The notes under the pieces were generated by a model that had not been told where the DNA came from, ran no database searches, and saw only the letters and a list, made by a program, of their open reading frames with translations. From JAYODZ01 sp965662735 (GTDB lineage: Bacteria; Pseudomonadota; Alphaproteobacteria; RS24), in the NCBI GenBank assembly GCA_965662735.1, contig CBFIIU010000006.1:1-64000 (forward strand): a stretch of DNA of 64,000 nucleotides, read 5' to 3'. Positions 9,579 to 17,440 of this stretch are shown piece by piece (the first letter of the stretch is position 1; every line of letters starts with the position of its first letter). The translations under genes were made by a program, and so were the position numbers.

Positions 9579-9892
9579 GCAACCACTGTCACTCCGTTTG
9601 ATCAATCATTCGGAGAGAATGCCTGCCCCAAGAGCTCAATAGCAGCTCCATAGCTGCAGTATATTGAGGTGGGTTTTTGGTGCGGACCCGCGCATATCTC
9701 TCCGAAATTCTGGGGTCGCTCCGAAATTCTGGGGTCGCTCCGAAATTCTGGGGTCGCTCCGAAATTATAGGAGCTCTCAGAAAATTCTAAGGCCTCCAGA
9801 AATTTTGAGGGCGGAATGCGCCGGTGAATTATGTGATTGTCGTGATCGCGAATATTCGCCATGATTATTCCTCAATTCAGGAGGGGTTTTCG
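9579..9892. other. Intergenic spacer carrying a minisatellite and a dyad
   Basis: No gene is supported here. The spacer holds the 19-bp tandem repeat array described separately and a perfect 12-bp palindrome gcgaatattcgc at 9848-9859. The palindrome lies about 34 bp before the start of the next gene and could be an operator. The ribosome site of that gene (caggagggg) closes the spacer. Confidence 0.7.
9701..9813. repeat. 19-bp tandem repeat array (three exact, three degenerate units)
   Basis: Three exact copies of tccgaaattctggggtcgc occupy 9701-9757. A fourth unit begins tccgaaatta at 9758 and diverges after 9 bases. Two further degenerate units follow (tcagaaaattctaaggcc, then tccagaaattttgaggg). 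There are no unique spacers between units, so this is not a CRISPR. The graded decay from left to right suggests growth by slippage. Confidence 0.9.
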
Positions 9893-10702
9893 ATGTTTTT
9901 TAAGAACAAAATTGTAGTGATTAGTGGCGCGGGCTCAGGCATTGGACGCGCAACGGCGATCCAACTTGCGCAAGAAGGGGCGACCATCATCGCCAGCGAT
10001 ATTCATCGTGACAATCTGGCTTCAACCGCGCAGAAAATTTCAGAGGCCGGAGGGCGCTGTCAGACGTATATGGTCGATAGTACGGACCGGGATTCTGTGT
10101 TCGATTTGGCCAATACAGTCATTAGCGAGCATGGCCAAGCTGACATTGTCATAAATAATGCTGGCATCGCGAATAGTGCGCGGATTGATGAGCTGGATTT
10201 GGACACATTTAAGCGTGTCATGGATGTTGATTTTTGGGGCGTGGTGCACGGCACTCAGGCCTTTATCCCGCATATGATCGCCCGCGATAGCGGACACATT
10301 GTCAACATATCTTCTATTTTTGGGTGGATCGGGGTGCCCAAGCAGGCCGCTTACAACTCTGCTAAATTTGCCGTCTTCGGATTTACCGAGGCCGTCCGTC
10401 AAGACATGGCTGGCAGCCGGGTTAAAGTTTCTTGCGTTCATCCAGGGGGCATTGATACGCCGATTGCACGCAATGCGATCTTGCCCCAAGGACAAGACAG
10501 TGATGCGGATCGTGAGGAAATGGCAACACGCTTTAAAGACATGGTGAACTCAACCCCTGCCCAAGCGGCCGAGACAATTGTGCGCGGGATCAAGAAAGGC
10601 AAAGCGCGGATTTTGATTGGCCGAGATGCCGTAATGGTCGATGTGATCCGGCGGCTGTTTCCGGTCAAGTATGGCCGGATCTTAAAATTTCCCGTCGAAT
10701 AG
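9893..10702 (+). CDS. Short-chain dehydrogenase/reductase
   Basis: This 269-residue classical SDR should be a cytosolic NAD(P)-dependent oxidoreductase. The nucleotide-binding GAGSGIG is at residues 12-18, INNAG at 88-91, the catalytic Ser in NISSIFG at about 140, and YNSAK with Tyr154 and Lys158. The Asp at the end of strand 2 (ASDIHRDN) suggests NAD over NADP. The start at 9893 has a strong aggagg ribosome site. An in-frame ATG at 9824 would read through the palindrome and is unlikely. The gene stands alone between gcrA and the iron-binding protein. Substrate cannot be deduced. Confidence 0.9.
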   Translation: MFFKNKIVVISGAGSGIGRATAIQLAQEGATIIASDIHRDNLASTAQKISEAGGRCQTYMVDSTDRDSVFDLANTVISEHGQADIVINNAGIANSARIDELDLDTFKRVMDVDFWGVVHGTQAFIPHMIARDSGHIVNISSIFGWIGVPKQAAYNSAKFAVFGFTEAVRQDMAGSRVKVSCVHPGGIDTPIARNAILPQGQDSDADREEMATRFKDMVNSTPAQAAETIVRGIKKGKARILIGRDAVMVDVIRRLFPVKYGRILKFPVE

Positions 10703-10735
10703 GTTTTCTTTTGAGCTGTCTTGACAGCCCATATC

Positions 10736-10790
10736 CCCTCTTCTAAAAGTTCTGTTGCGAATAAGTCGCAATAGCACCTTTAGAAGAGGG
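10736..10790. promoter_or_regulatory. Fur-like operator within a larger inverted repeat
   Basis: The core at 10755-10771 reads ttgcgaataagtcgcaa, a 6-bp dyad around 5 bases that resembles alphaproteobacterial Fur/Mur-type sites. It lies inside an outer inverted repeat, ccctcttctaaaag (10736-10749) and ctttagaagaggg (10778-10790), whose right arm contains the ribosome site AGAGGG of the next gene. The outer repeat could fold in RNA and mask translation. Iron regulation is inferred from the product of the downstream gene. Confidence 0.55.
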
Positions 10791-10798
10791 ACTTCCCC

Positions 10799-11902
10799 AT
10801 GATCACCCCCCTGCTCCGGCAAGCGCATTCGGTTTTAATGCCGGTCCATCGCTTTACGCGCTTTATCTGCCGTTGTGCCATGGTGTTTTTGGTCGTCCTA
10901 TCAGTTCCCCCTATCATGCGCGCGTCTGCCGAGCCAAGCGACACAGTCGTCAATATTTATTCCTATCGACAGCCTTTTTTAATTGAGCCGATCCTCAAAC
11001 AATTCGAGAAAGAAACAGGTATTCGGACACAGATTATTTTTGCGAAAGTCGGCCTCATTGAGCGGCTAGCAAGCGAAGGGGCGCATAGTCCTGCCGACCT
11101 CATTTTAACATCCGATTTTGCAAACCTCATGAAAGCGCGGGCATATGCCCAGCCCGTAACCTCGCCCATTTTGCAAGCAGCCATTCCGGCATCGGCACGA
11201 GATCCGGAAGGATATTGGTTCGGCCTCACATGGCGCGCCCGCATTGCCTATGTGAGTAAGGAGCGCGTGACCGCGACGCAACTGACTTATGAGGAATTGG
11301 CCGATCCCCAATGGAAGGGGCGGATCTGTATGCGCGACGGCCAGCACCCCTATAATGTCGCCCTTATCGCATCTTTGATTGCCCATCACGGCGATGATTG
11401 GGTGCGCAGTTGGCTGACGGGACTGCGCGATAATTTGGCGATGAAGCCATCCGGCAATGACCGCACACAAGTTCGTAATATTTATGCCGGTCAATGCGAT
11501 TTGGCCCTCGGCAATACCTATTATATGGGCAAGATGGAAACCAATGAGGATGCGCCAGAACAAAAAGACTGGGCGAAAAGCGTCCGTTTGATTTTCCCAA
11601 ATACAGAAGATCGGGGCGTACATGCCAATGTGTCCGGAATGATCCTGACCAAAACAGCGCCGCATAAGGCGGCTGCAATTGCGTTAATGGAGTATCTGGT
11701 GTCGCCCGAAGCCCAGAAACTATATGCGGAGGTAAATTTTGAATATCCTGTTCGCGCCGATGTGCCGCCCTCTGCGCGTGTTGCAGCGTGGGGAGTTTTT
11801 CGACCCGACGCTATCTCCTTGACGGAGGTTGACCGATACACAAAACGCGCCAGCGCCTTATTGGATGAAGTGGCGTTTAATCGGGGACCACAGGCGGACT
11901 AG
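10799..11902 (+). CDS. Iron(III)-type ABC transporter substrate-binding protein (FbpA/FutA family)
   Basis: The 367-residue protein has a long signal-like N-terminus with a hydrophobic stretch around residues 20-43. The mature part starts with TVVNIYSYRQPFLIEPILKQFEKETGI, typical of periplasmic iron-binding proteins of the AfuA/FbpA/FutA type. Further family segments are LTSDFANLMKARAYAQPV, the paired-Tyr region CDLALGNTYYMGKM, and NVSGMILTKTAPHKAAAIALMEYLVSPEAQKLYAE. It would deliver ferric iron to an inner-membrane ABC transporter, but no permease or ATPase gene is adjacent. The upstream dyad suggests iron control. A second in-frame ATG (MPVHRF) 13 codons in is a possible shorter start. Confidence 0.88.
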   Translation: MITPLLRQAHSVLMPVHRFTRFICRCAMVFLVVLSVPPIMRASAEPSDTVVNIYSYRQPFLIEPILKQFEKETGIRTQIIFAKVGLIERLASEGAHSPADLILTSDFANLMKARAYAQPVTSPILQAAIPASARDPEGYWFGLTWRARIAYVSKERVTATQLTYEELADPQWKGRICMRDGQHPYNVALIASLIAHHGDDWVRSWLTGLRDNLAMKPSGNDRTQVRNIYAGQCDLALGNTYYMGKMETNEDAPEQKDWAKSVRLIFPNTEDRGVHANVSGMILTKTAPHKAAAIALMEYLVSPEAQKLYAEVNFEYPVRADVPPSARVAAWGVFRPDAISLTEVDRYTKRASALLDEVAFNRGPQAD

Positions 11903-11985
11903 CTCACCCTCAGATCTCCCTCAGCTCGCCCATCGACCCCGCGCCGTGTAAGGCGGGATCATCCAGCTTCTAACAACTGGGCCCA

Positions 11986-12017
11986 ATCAAAAACCCCCCG
12001 AGCAAAGCTCGGGAGGT
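11986..12017 (-). terminator. Rho-independent terminator of the glnK-amt operon
   Basis: On the minus strand a 7-bp stem, cccgagc-ttt-gctcggg (11997-12013), is followed by ggg and a run of T. It lies about 45 bp past the amt stop codon. Confidence 0.85.
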
Positions 12018-12062
12018 TCTAGGGGGGTCTGTTGTCGATCTGGAGATTACCAGATCCAAATG

Positions 12063-13367
12063 TTAGCTGGTGAATTCGGGATACGCCTCCATTCCCAGCT
12101 CTGTTTTGTCGAGGCCAACAAGCTCGCCTTCTTCATCAACCCGGATACCAATCGTCGCGCGAATGATACCCCAGACAATTACACTGGCCACGATGACAAA
12201 TGCACCAATGGAGGCCACGCCCAATAATTGGCTCGCGAAGTTGGTTTCGCTATTGGTCAGTGGGACAGCTAAAGTGCCCCAAATCCCGCACACAAGGTGA
12301 GCGGGGATTGCTCCCACCACGTCATCGATTTTCAACTTGTCGAGCGCAATCACGGCGAGCGGAACCAAAAGACCGCCGACGGCGCCAATAAAGATGGCTT
12401 CGAGACCTGTTGGCGTCAGGGGCTCGGCTGTAATGGACACCAGTCCGCCAATCGCACCATTGAGAACGATCGTCAAGTCGACTTTACCAAAGACAAGCTG
12501 AGTGAAGATCAAGGCCGCAACAACACCACCGGCTGCCGCCATATTGGTGTTCACAAAAATTTGTGAGATCGCAATTGCATTTTCAGCAGAGCCGAGAGCC
12601 AATTGAGACCCGCCATTAAAGCCAAACCAGCCAAGCCACAGGATAAATGTGCCGAGCGTGGCCAGCGGCATCGAGGAGCCCGGAAGCGGCGTGCTGCTAC
12701 CATCTTCACCAAAACGCCCTTTGCGTGCGCCGAGGAAAAGGGCCCCGACCAGCGCGGCCCATCCGCCGACTGAGTGGACGAGGGTCGATCCGGCAAAGTC
12801 GGAGAAGCCGGCTTCTGACAACCAGCCACCGCCCCACTGCCAGCTTCCTTGAATAGGATAGATGATCGCAGACAGAATGATGACAAAGATGATAAAGGGC
12901 CACAATTTAATGCGCTCGGCCAAGGTTCCGGAGACGATCGAGGCTGCGGTTGCCACGAAGACCATTTGGAAGAACCAGTCAGAGGCCGACGCGTAAGTGT
13001 CGCCCTCGCCGAAATTGGCGGCCTCTCCTAAATACGCGGCATCGTCGGCGCTCCAGATGGAAATGCTGCCCAAATAGCCGCCTTCAGAAATGCTATACAT
13101 GAGTTGATAGCCGACCAGATAGAACATGATGCCGGCAACCGAATATAAGACGATATTTTTGAGACAAATCGTGGCGACGTTTTTCGAACGCACCATGCCC
13201 GATTCGAGCATGGCAAACCCTGCGGCCATCCACATGACGAGGAACCCCATCACCAAGAAGAGCAGGGTGTTAAGGACAAAGGCTGTCTCACCATCGGGGG
13301 CAGCGAGCGCTGGCGCAATACCAGCAATGCTTGCCAAACCAGATAGGAGTGTGAGTTTTTTAAACAT
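12063..13367 (-). CDS. amtB: Ammonium transporter (Amt/MEP/Rh family)
   Basis: The 434-residue inner-membrane channel conducts ammonium. A cleavable signal-like segment (residues 1-22, ending ALA) precedes about eleven membrane helices, as in AmtB. The paired pore His are recognisable in STLVHSVGGWAALVGA and in AIPAHLVCGIWGTLAVPL. AGFAMLESGMVRSKN is the conserved helix-1 region. It follows glnK by 17 bp and should be opened or blocked by that protein according to nitrogen status. A terminator lies just past its end. Confidence 0.97.
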   Translation of the reverse strand: MFKKLTLLSGLASIAGIAPALAAPDGETAFVLNTLLFLVMGFLVMWMAAGFAMLESGMVRSKNVATICLKNIVLYSVAGIMFYLVGYQLMYSISEGGYLGSISIWSADDAAYLGEAANFGEGDTYASASDWFFQMVFVATAASIVSGTLAERIKLWPFIIFVIILSAIIYPIQGSWQWGGGWLSEAGFSDFAGSTLVHSVGGWAALVGALFLGARKGRFGEDGSSTPLPGSSMPLATLGTFILWLGWFGFNGGSQLALGSAENAIAISQIFVNTNMAAAGGVVAALIFTQLVFGKVDLTIVLNGAIGGLVSITAEPLTPTGLEAIFIGAVGGLLVPLAVIALDKLKIDDVVGAIPAHLVCGIWGTLAVPLTNSETNFASQLLGVASIGAFVIVASVIVWGIIRATIGIRVDEEGELVGLDKTELGMEAYPEFTS

Positions 13368-13384
13368 AATGTGCTCCTAGCTTT

Positions 13385-13723
13385 TTAGATCGCCGCCGTG
13401 CCCGTTTCACCGGTACGGATCCGCGTTGCTGCTTCGACGGGAAGAACGAATATTTTGCCGTCACCAATTTTGTCGGTTTTGGCGGCGGTTAAAATGGCCT
13501 CGCTGGCGGCCTCGACTTTGCTGTCGTCGACCACTAATTCGAGGCGAATTTTTGGCAGATAATTAATTTCATATTCTGCCCCGCGGTAAATTTCGGTCTG
13601 ACCTCTTTGCCGACCGAACCCTTTCACCTCGGTAACCGTGAGCCCTTCGACCCCGATCGTAGTCAGTGCTTGACGAACCGGGTCGAGCTTAAAGGGCTTA
13701 ATAATCGCGATGATAATCTTCAT
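13385..13723 (-). CDS. glnK: Nitrogen regulatory protein P-II
   Basis: This 112-residue signalling protein senses 2-oxoglutarate and ATP/ADP and binds the Amt channel. Length and motifs fit precisely: KGFGRQRG at about 35-41, and the T-loop with the uridylylated Tyr51 (YRGAEYEINYLPK), followed by GDGKIFVLPVEAATRIRTGE. Proximity to amt, 17 bp apart on the same strand, favours the GlnK paralogue over GlnB. The start has a ggatttaaa leader with AAAGGA upstream. Confidence 0.96.
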   Translation of the reverse strand: MKIIIAIIKPFKLDPVRQALTTIGVEGLTVTEVKGFGRQRGQTEIYRGAEYEINYLPKIRLELVVDDSKVEAASEAILTAAKTDKIGDGKIFVLPVEAATRIRTGETGTAAI

Positions 13724-13802
13724 TTTAAATCCTTTCTGAAACTGAACCAGTCGGGCAGCCGAACCAGCTCGCGAGAAAGTCCGGGCTCATAGAGCCCGTC
13801 CT

Positions 13803-14486
13803 TTAAAAGCTCATGCTATATGACAAGACGACTTTCATATCGTCATCAGCAGTCACGTCCTCGGTTCCAATAAAGGCCAAAGAGAAATCAGCTTTCGATA
13901 ATGTCAGGCTGTAATCGGTTTGCTCATCGGCATCTTCAATATCGTAATAGCCATAGTGAAAACTTGCCGAGAAATCGTTCGGTAAGCCCATTTCATAATC
14001 GGCTGACAGATAATTTGTGTCATTGGCATAGGAATCCGCGCTGTCCGAGATTTGGTAACTATAAGTCAAGGATGCGGCGCCGAGACCGATCGAGACATAG
14101 GCTTCGCCAAAATCATAATCTTGCGCGCCGGCATCGGGATACATATAAGCGATGTAACCGACATCATAGCTGAGCGCGCCTGCTTCGCCAGCAAAGCCTG
14201 CATAGAGATCTAACTCATAGCTTGCCGCTAGGTCTTCGCCCGTGTCACTGTCTATAAACTTAACATTGGACACCCAGGTTCCCGCATATAAGCCACTTTC
14301 GCTAGTTATATCCAAGCCCCCGCTGACCGCCGCCTCATCGTCGGTCTGGGTCATGCCGCGCCACATATAATTGCTGGCAACAGCCGCATTCCCCTCTATT
14401 TCGACAGCATGAGCGACAGACCCCAAGCTGACCAAAGTAGGTGCGATACATAAAATAGTTTTACAAAGCGTCATGTGTGATTTCAT
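13803..14486 (-). CDS. TorF-family putative porin (TIGR02001-like)
   Basis: This 227-residue outer-membrane barrel candidate has a signal peptide ending SVAHA. The mature part, AVEIEGNAAVASNYMWRGMTQTDDEAAVSGGLD, is characteristic of the TIGR02001/TorF porin-like family. Alternating hydrophobic strands and a terminal aromatic residue (LSYSMSF) fit a beta barrel. I start it at 14486: the ribosome site gaaaggag directly abuts an earlier ATG at 14492, leaving no spacing, while the second ATG has 6 nt. It precedes glnK-amt on the same strand (79 bp apart), suggesting a nitrogen-linked outer-membrane entry route. Confidence 0.85.
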   Translation of the reverse strand: MKSHMTLCKTILCIAPTLVSLGSVAHAVEIEGNAAVASNYMWRGMTQTDDEAAVSGGLDITSESGLYAGTWVSNVKFIDSDTGEDLAASYELDLYAGFAGEAGALSYDVGYIAYMYPDAGAQDYDFGEAYVSIGLGAASLTYSYQISDSADSYANDTNYLSADYEMGLPNDFSASFHYGYYDIEDADEQTDYSLTLSKADFSLAFIGTEDVTADDDMKVVLSYSMSF

Positions 14487-14521
14487 GCTCATCTCCTTTC
14501 ACACGGTTGATACCCCTATAA

Positions 14522-14537
14522 TACAGACGCTGTGCCA
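14522..14537 (-). promoter_or_regulatory. Possible sigma54-type promoter before the porin-glnK-amt genes
   Basis: On the minus strand the sequence TGGCACAGCGTCTGTA keeps the full -24 element TGGCAC and most of the -12 element (CTGTA in place of TTGCA) with correct spacing. It lies about 36 bp before the porin start. One of the two invariant -12 bases is changed, so this is tentative. Nitrogen control of these genes by NtrC would make sense. Confidence 0.35.
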
Positions 14538-14761
14538 ACTCATTTTAGTCAGCCTTTTCGGGGAATTTTTGTCGACGACGAACTTAAATAGATCTAAACT
14601 GCCTATTATATAGGCATATAGAAATTGTATAAATATTTATTGATTAATTTTTAATCATTTTTATGAAAGCGACAAATAGGTGCGACACAGTGGAATGATT
14701 GCCATCGTCCTAAAAACGCGGCACAGTCGTCTCCGTATTTAGATCTCGAGAGGAGTGTATA

Positions 14762-15526
14762 ATGAGTGAAGAAGTTCTGGTCACGACCGAAAATGGCGTC
14801 ATGACAATTACGATGAACCGGCCAGAAGCCAAAAATGCCATGAACAAAAATATGTCCGAGCTGATTGCCGCGGCCCTAGACGAGCTCGATGGCAATAAGG
14901 ACCTGCGGGTGGGTATTATTACCGGCGCCGGTGGCACATTTTGCTCGGGCATGGATCTCAAAGGATTTCTCGCCGGAGAAACCCCGTCGGTTCCGGGACG
15001 TGGCTTTGGCGGCCTCACTGAAAAGCCTCCAGCAAAACCCTTGATTGCCGCTATTGAAGGCTATGCCTTGGCTGGTGGCTTCGAACTTGCCATTAGTTGC
15101 GACTTAATCGTTGCCGCCGATAGTTCGAAATTTGGCATACCTGAAGTGAAGCGGAGCTTGGTGGCCGGCGCCGGCGGTTTGATCCGCTTGCCTGACCAAG
15201 TGACCCCACGGATTGCGATGGAACTCGCCTTGACGGGCGATTTCATTACGGCGCAACGGGCTTATGAAATTGGTCTGATTAACCAGCTTTGCGAGAGCGG
15301 AAAGGCGCTTGACGGCGCGCTTGCATTGGGTGAACGCATTGCCGCCAATGGCCCCCTTGCGGTTGCCGCGTCGAAGAAAATTATCTCCGAATATCAGACA
15401 TGGCCCCATGACGAGCGTTGGAGCCGTCAGGGCAAAATTATGGCGCCGGTTTTCACATCCGAGGATGCACGCGAAGGCGCCACAGCTTTTGCTGAAAAGC
15501 GTGCCCCCAATTGGCAGGGTAAATAA
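14762..15526 (+). CDS. Enoyl-CoA hydratase/isomerase (crotonase family)
   Basis: This 254-residue cytosolic protein belongs to the crotonase superfamily, which handles CoA thioesters. Oxyanion-hole segments are GAGGTFCSGMDLKGF and AAIEGYALAGGFELAISCDLIVAA. FGIPEVKRSLVAGAGGLIRLP contains the first catalytic Glu position. The start at 14762 follows gagaggag. It is a single-gene unit ended by a strong hairpin at 15605-15652. Whether it hydrates, isomerises or hydrolyses cannot be decided. Confidence 0.92.
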   Translation: MSEEVLVTTENGVMTITMNRPEAKNAMNKNMSELIAAALDELDGNKDLRVGIITGAGGTFCSGMDLKGFLAGETPSVPGRGFGGLTEKPPAKPLIAAIEGYALAGGFELAISCDLIVAADSSKFGIPEVKRSLVAGAGGLIRLPDQVTPRIAMELALTGDFITAQRAYEIGLINQLCESGKALDGALALGERIAANGPLAVAASKKIISEYQTWPHDERWSRQGKIMAPVFTSEDAREGATAFAEKRAPNWQGK

Positions 15527-15604
15527 TTAACCCAGCCAGACCACCAAGCCCTGCGCCAGTCTTGGCCGAATCTTGGCTGTGCTCAGGGCCAAAAGACAAG
15601 CCTT

Positions 15605-15656
15605 AAGCGGTCGATCTCCTTTTGTTAGGTCCAAAATGGAGGTCGGCCGCTTTTAC
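15605..15656 (+). terminator. Rho-independent terminator after the crotonase gene
   Basis: Arms aagcggtcgatctcc (15605-15619) and ggaggtcggccgctt (15638-15652) pair over 15 bp with two G-U pairs, followed by tttta. The right side overlaps the stop codon of the convergent AEC gene, so it may serve both strands. Confidence 0.8.
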
Positions 15657-16603
15657 TTTGCAAAATAATCCGAAAAATAATCCAGAATAAAGATCAGGGT
15701 CACGGCAGAGGCGAGGGTCGTGACCAAAATTATGCTAGAGGCGGCATCTGTTGCAATTTGATAACGCTGTGCAAACACAGATGTAAATATACCTGATGGC
15801 ATCGCCGCCAAAACCGTGGCCACCGCGACCCATAACATGGGCAAATCGAAGATAAAATGGGTGAACGCAAACACCAAAGCGGGATGCAAGATAAGCTTCA
15901 CCATTGACACACGCAAACCCACCATAACCGACCGCTCAATGCGCACTTTTGCGAGGCTCGCCCCGGTCATAACCAACGCCACAGAGAAAGTGGAATTGCC
16001 CATAATCTCAAGCATGCGGTTGACCGTGTCAGATAAGCCAATGCCGGTGCGCCCCCAAAGGACCCCGGCCAACAGCGCCAGCACCACACTTTGATGCATC
16101 AAGGCAACGATGACCGATCGGATGACGCGTGATTTCTCAATCACCCCCATGGTTGCCGTCTCCAGCAAAAATGTCAGCGAGATGATCGAAAATAATCCAT
16201 GAAACGCCAAAATGGTGAATAAGGGCACGGCCGCGGATGGGCCAAAGGCCTGCATAATGATCGGGATCCCAAGCATAACCGTATTGGAGAAGCTGCTCCC
16301 AAACCCAACAATATGTCGCCCCGCAGAGGTGTACGCTGGATCGGTCATCCGGCAGATGATCGAGCCGACGATAAAACAAATCACCATCGCTCCGTAATAA
16401 CTCAGCCATAAAGCCCAGGGCAGCTGTTCAGGAAATTCCACTAGAACCGTGTTGCGGAACAGCAAGGCCGGTGCCGCAATCAGCATCACATAGCGGCTCA
16501 ACACATCGTCAAAATTATGCGGCACCCATTGCCGCCGCATCACGATAAAGCCAATAGCAATCATGATAATGACGGGAGCGATAACGCTTAAAGAAACGGC
16601 CAT
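15653..16603 (-). CDS. AEC-family (auxin efflux carrier-like) transporter
   Basis: This 316-residue inner-membrane protein has about ten hydrophobic helices in two five-helix halves. Family marks are the opening VIAPVIIMIAIGFIVMRRQWV, a central GFGSSFSNTVMLGIPIIMQAFG, and the C-terminal VATVLAAMPSGIFTSVFAQRY. Bacterial members move carboxylates such as malate or malonate. The substrate here is unknown. It is transcribed alone, towards the crotonase gene. Confidence 0.9.
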   Translation of the reverse strand: MAVSLSVIAPVIIMIAIGFIVMRRQWVPHNFDDVLSRYVMLIAAPALLFRNTVLVEFPEQLPWALWLSYYGAMVICFIVGSIICRMTDPAYTSAGRHIVGFGSSFSNTVMLGIPIIMQAFGPSAAVPLFTILAFHGLFSIISLTFLLETATMGVIEKSRVIRSVIVALMHQSVVLALLAGVLWGRTGIGLSDTVNRMLEIMGNSTFSVALVMTGASLAKVRIERSVMVGLRVSMVKLILHPALVFAFTHFIFDLPMLWVAVATVLAAMPSGIFTSVFAQRYQIATDAASSIILVTTLASAVTLIFILDYFSDYFAK

Positions 16604-16767
16604 GATGAACCCCTCGACCCCTTCGACCCCCTAGCCCTCTAGACCGTCATTTATAGACCATATTTTCAGAGCAACGCCAAGCGCCCCATAGAGCATGGCG
16701 CAAAGAGACGGCTGGATCTGTCTCCAAAGAATGTGGGTCGTTACCCTTCGTTAAAGATAAGTCGAGA
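16604..16767. other. Spacer with short direct repeats
   Basis: At 16611-16645 there are four 8-9-bp units of the type ccctcgacc, ccttcgacc, ccctagcc, ctctagacc. No gene is supported, and no further site is clear. Confidence 0.6.
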
Positions 16768-17397
16768 CTATCGCGACAAAGCGGCCTCTACAGACCCGCG
16801 CAGCTTTTTCGAGCTGGGATTAGTCATCGAGGAAAACCAATCGACCAATTGACCATCGCGTCCGACAATATATTTATGGAAATTCCAACGCGGGCGTGCC
16901 GCCTGCCCCAGCTCGGCTCGTGCCCACTGATAGAAGGGGTGGGCATTGTCACCCACAACACCCACTTTCTCGGTCATCGGGAAATCAATCGAAAAATTGG
17001 TCTCACAAAAATCTTTAATCTCGGCATTGCTGCCAGGCTCTTGACCACCAAAATCATTGCTGGGCACACCGATGACCACAAGCCCTTGACCTTGATAGCG
17101 CTGCCACACGGCTTGCAAATCATCATATTGGTTCGTAAACCCGCATTGCGATGCCGTGTTGACGATCAGCAAAACCTTACCCCGATAATCTGAGAGCTTC
17201 AGCGCATCGCCATTGATCGATGGAAAGCTAAAATCATAGGCGCTCGGCCCCGACGATCCATGGTCAGGCATACCCATATTGTCATTTAAGACGGGGGTCG
17301 ACATGTGCACCTCGGAGGCCAGCGCGGATTGTACCGGCGCGAGCCATGCGAAGGCCCCGATCAATAGACCCATGACACCTCTCAACGATTTCAGCAT
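16768..17397 (-). CDS. Exported cysteine-type glutathione peroxidase
   Basis: The 209-residue protein reduces hydroperoxides with glutathione or thioredoxin. The catalytic set is complete: Cys85 (NTASQCGFT, Cys and not selenocysteine), Gln119 (FGGQEPG), and Trp171-Asn172 (RWNFHKY). The N-terminus MLKSLRGVMGLLIGAFAWLAP, ending near ALA, is a signal peptide, so it should act in the periplasm. The usual bacterial form is cytosolic and about 160 residues. The extra length is the signal plus a 20-residue linker. It stands alone, 30 bp before the HupE-like gene on the same strand. Confidence 0.93.
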   Translation of the reverse strand: MLKSLRGVMGLLIGAFAWLAPVQSALASEVHMSTPVLNDNMGMPDHGSSGPSAYDFSFPSINGDALKLSDYRGKVLLIVNTASQCGFTNQYDDLQAVWQRYQGQGLVVIGVPSNDFGGQEPGSNAEIKDFCETNFSIDFPMTEKVGVVGDNAHPFYQWARAELGQAARPRWNFHKYIVGRDGQLVDWFSSMTNPSSKKLRGSVEAALSR

Positions 17398-17440
17398 ATC
17401 ATTCTCCGCGATCTCTAGCCTCTGATTTTAATGTAGGATC

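Noticed and set aside
9701..9813. CRISPR-like repeat array
   Set aside because: Repeats of 19 bp abut without unique spacers and decay gradually; no cas genes are near.
10710..10732. Hairpin gctgtc/gacagc after the SDR gene as terminator
   Set aside because: The stem is only about 5 bp with a tiny loop and no T-run.
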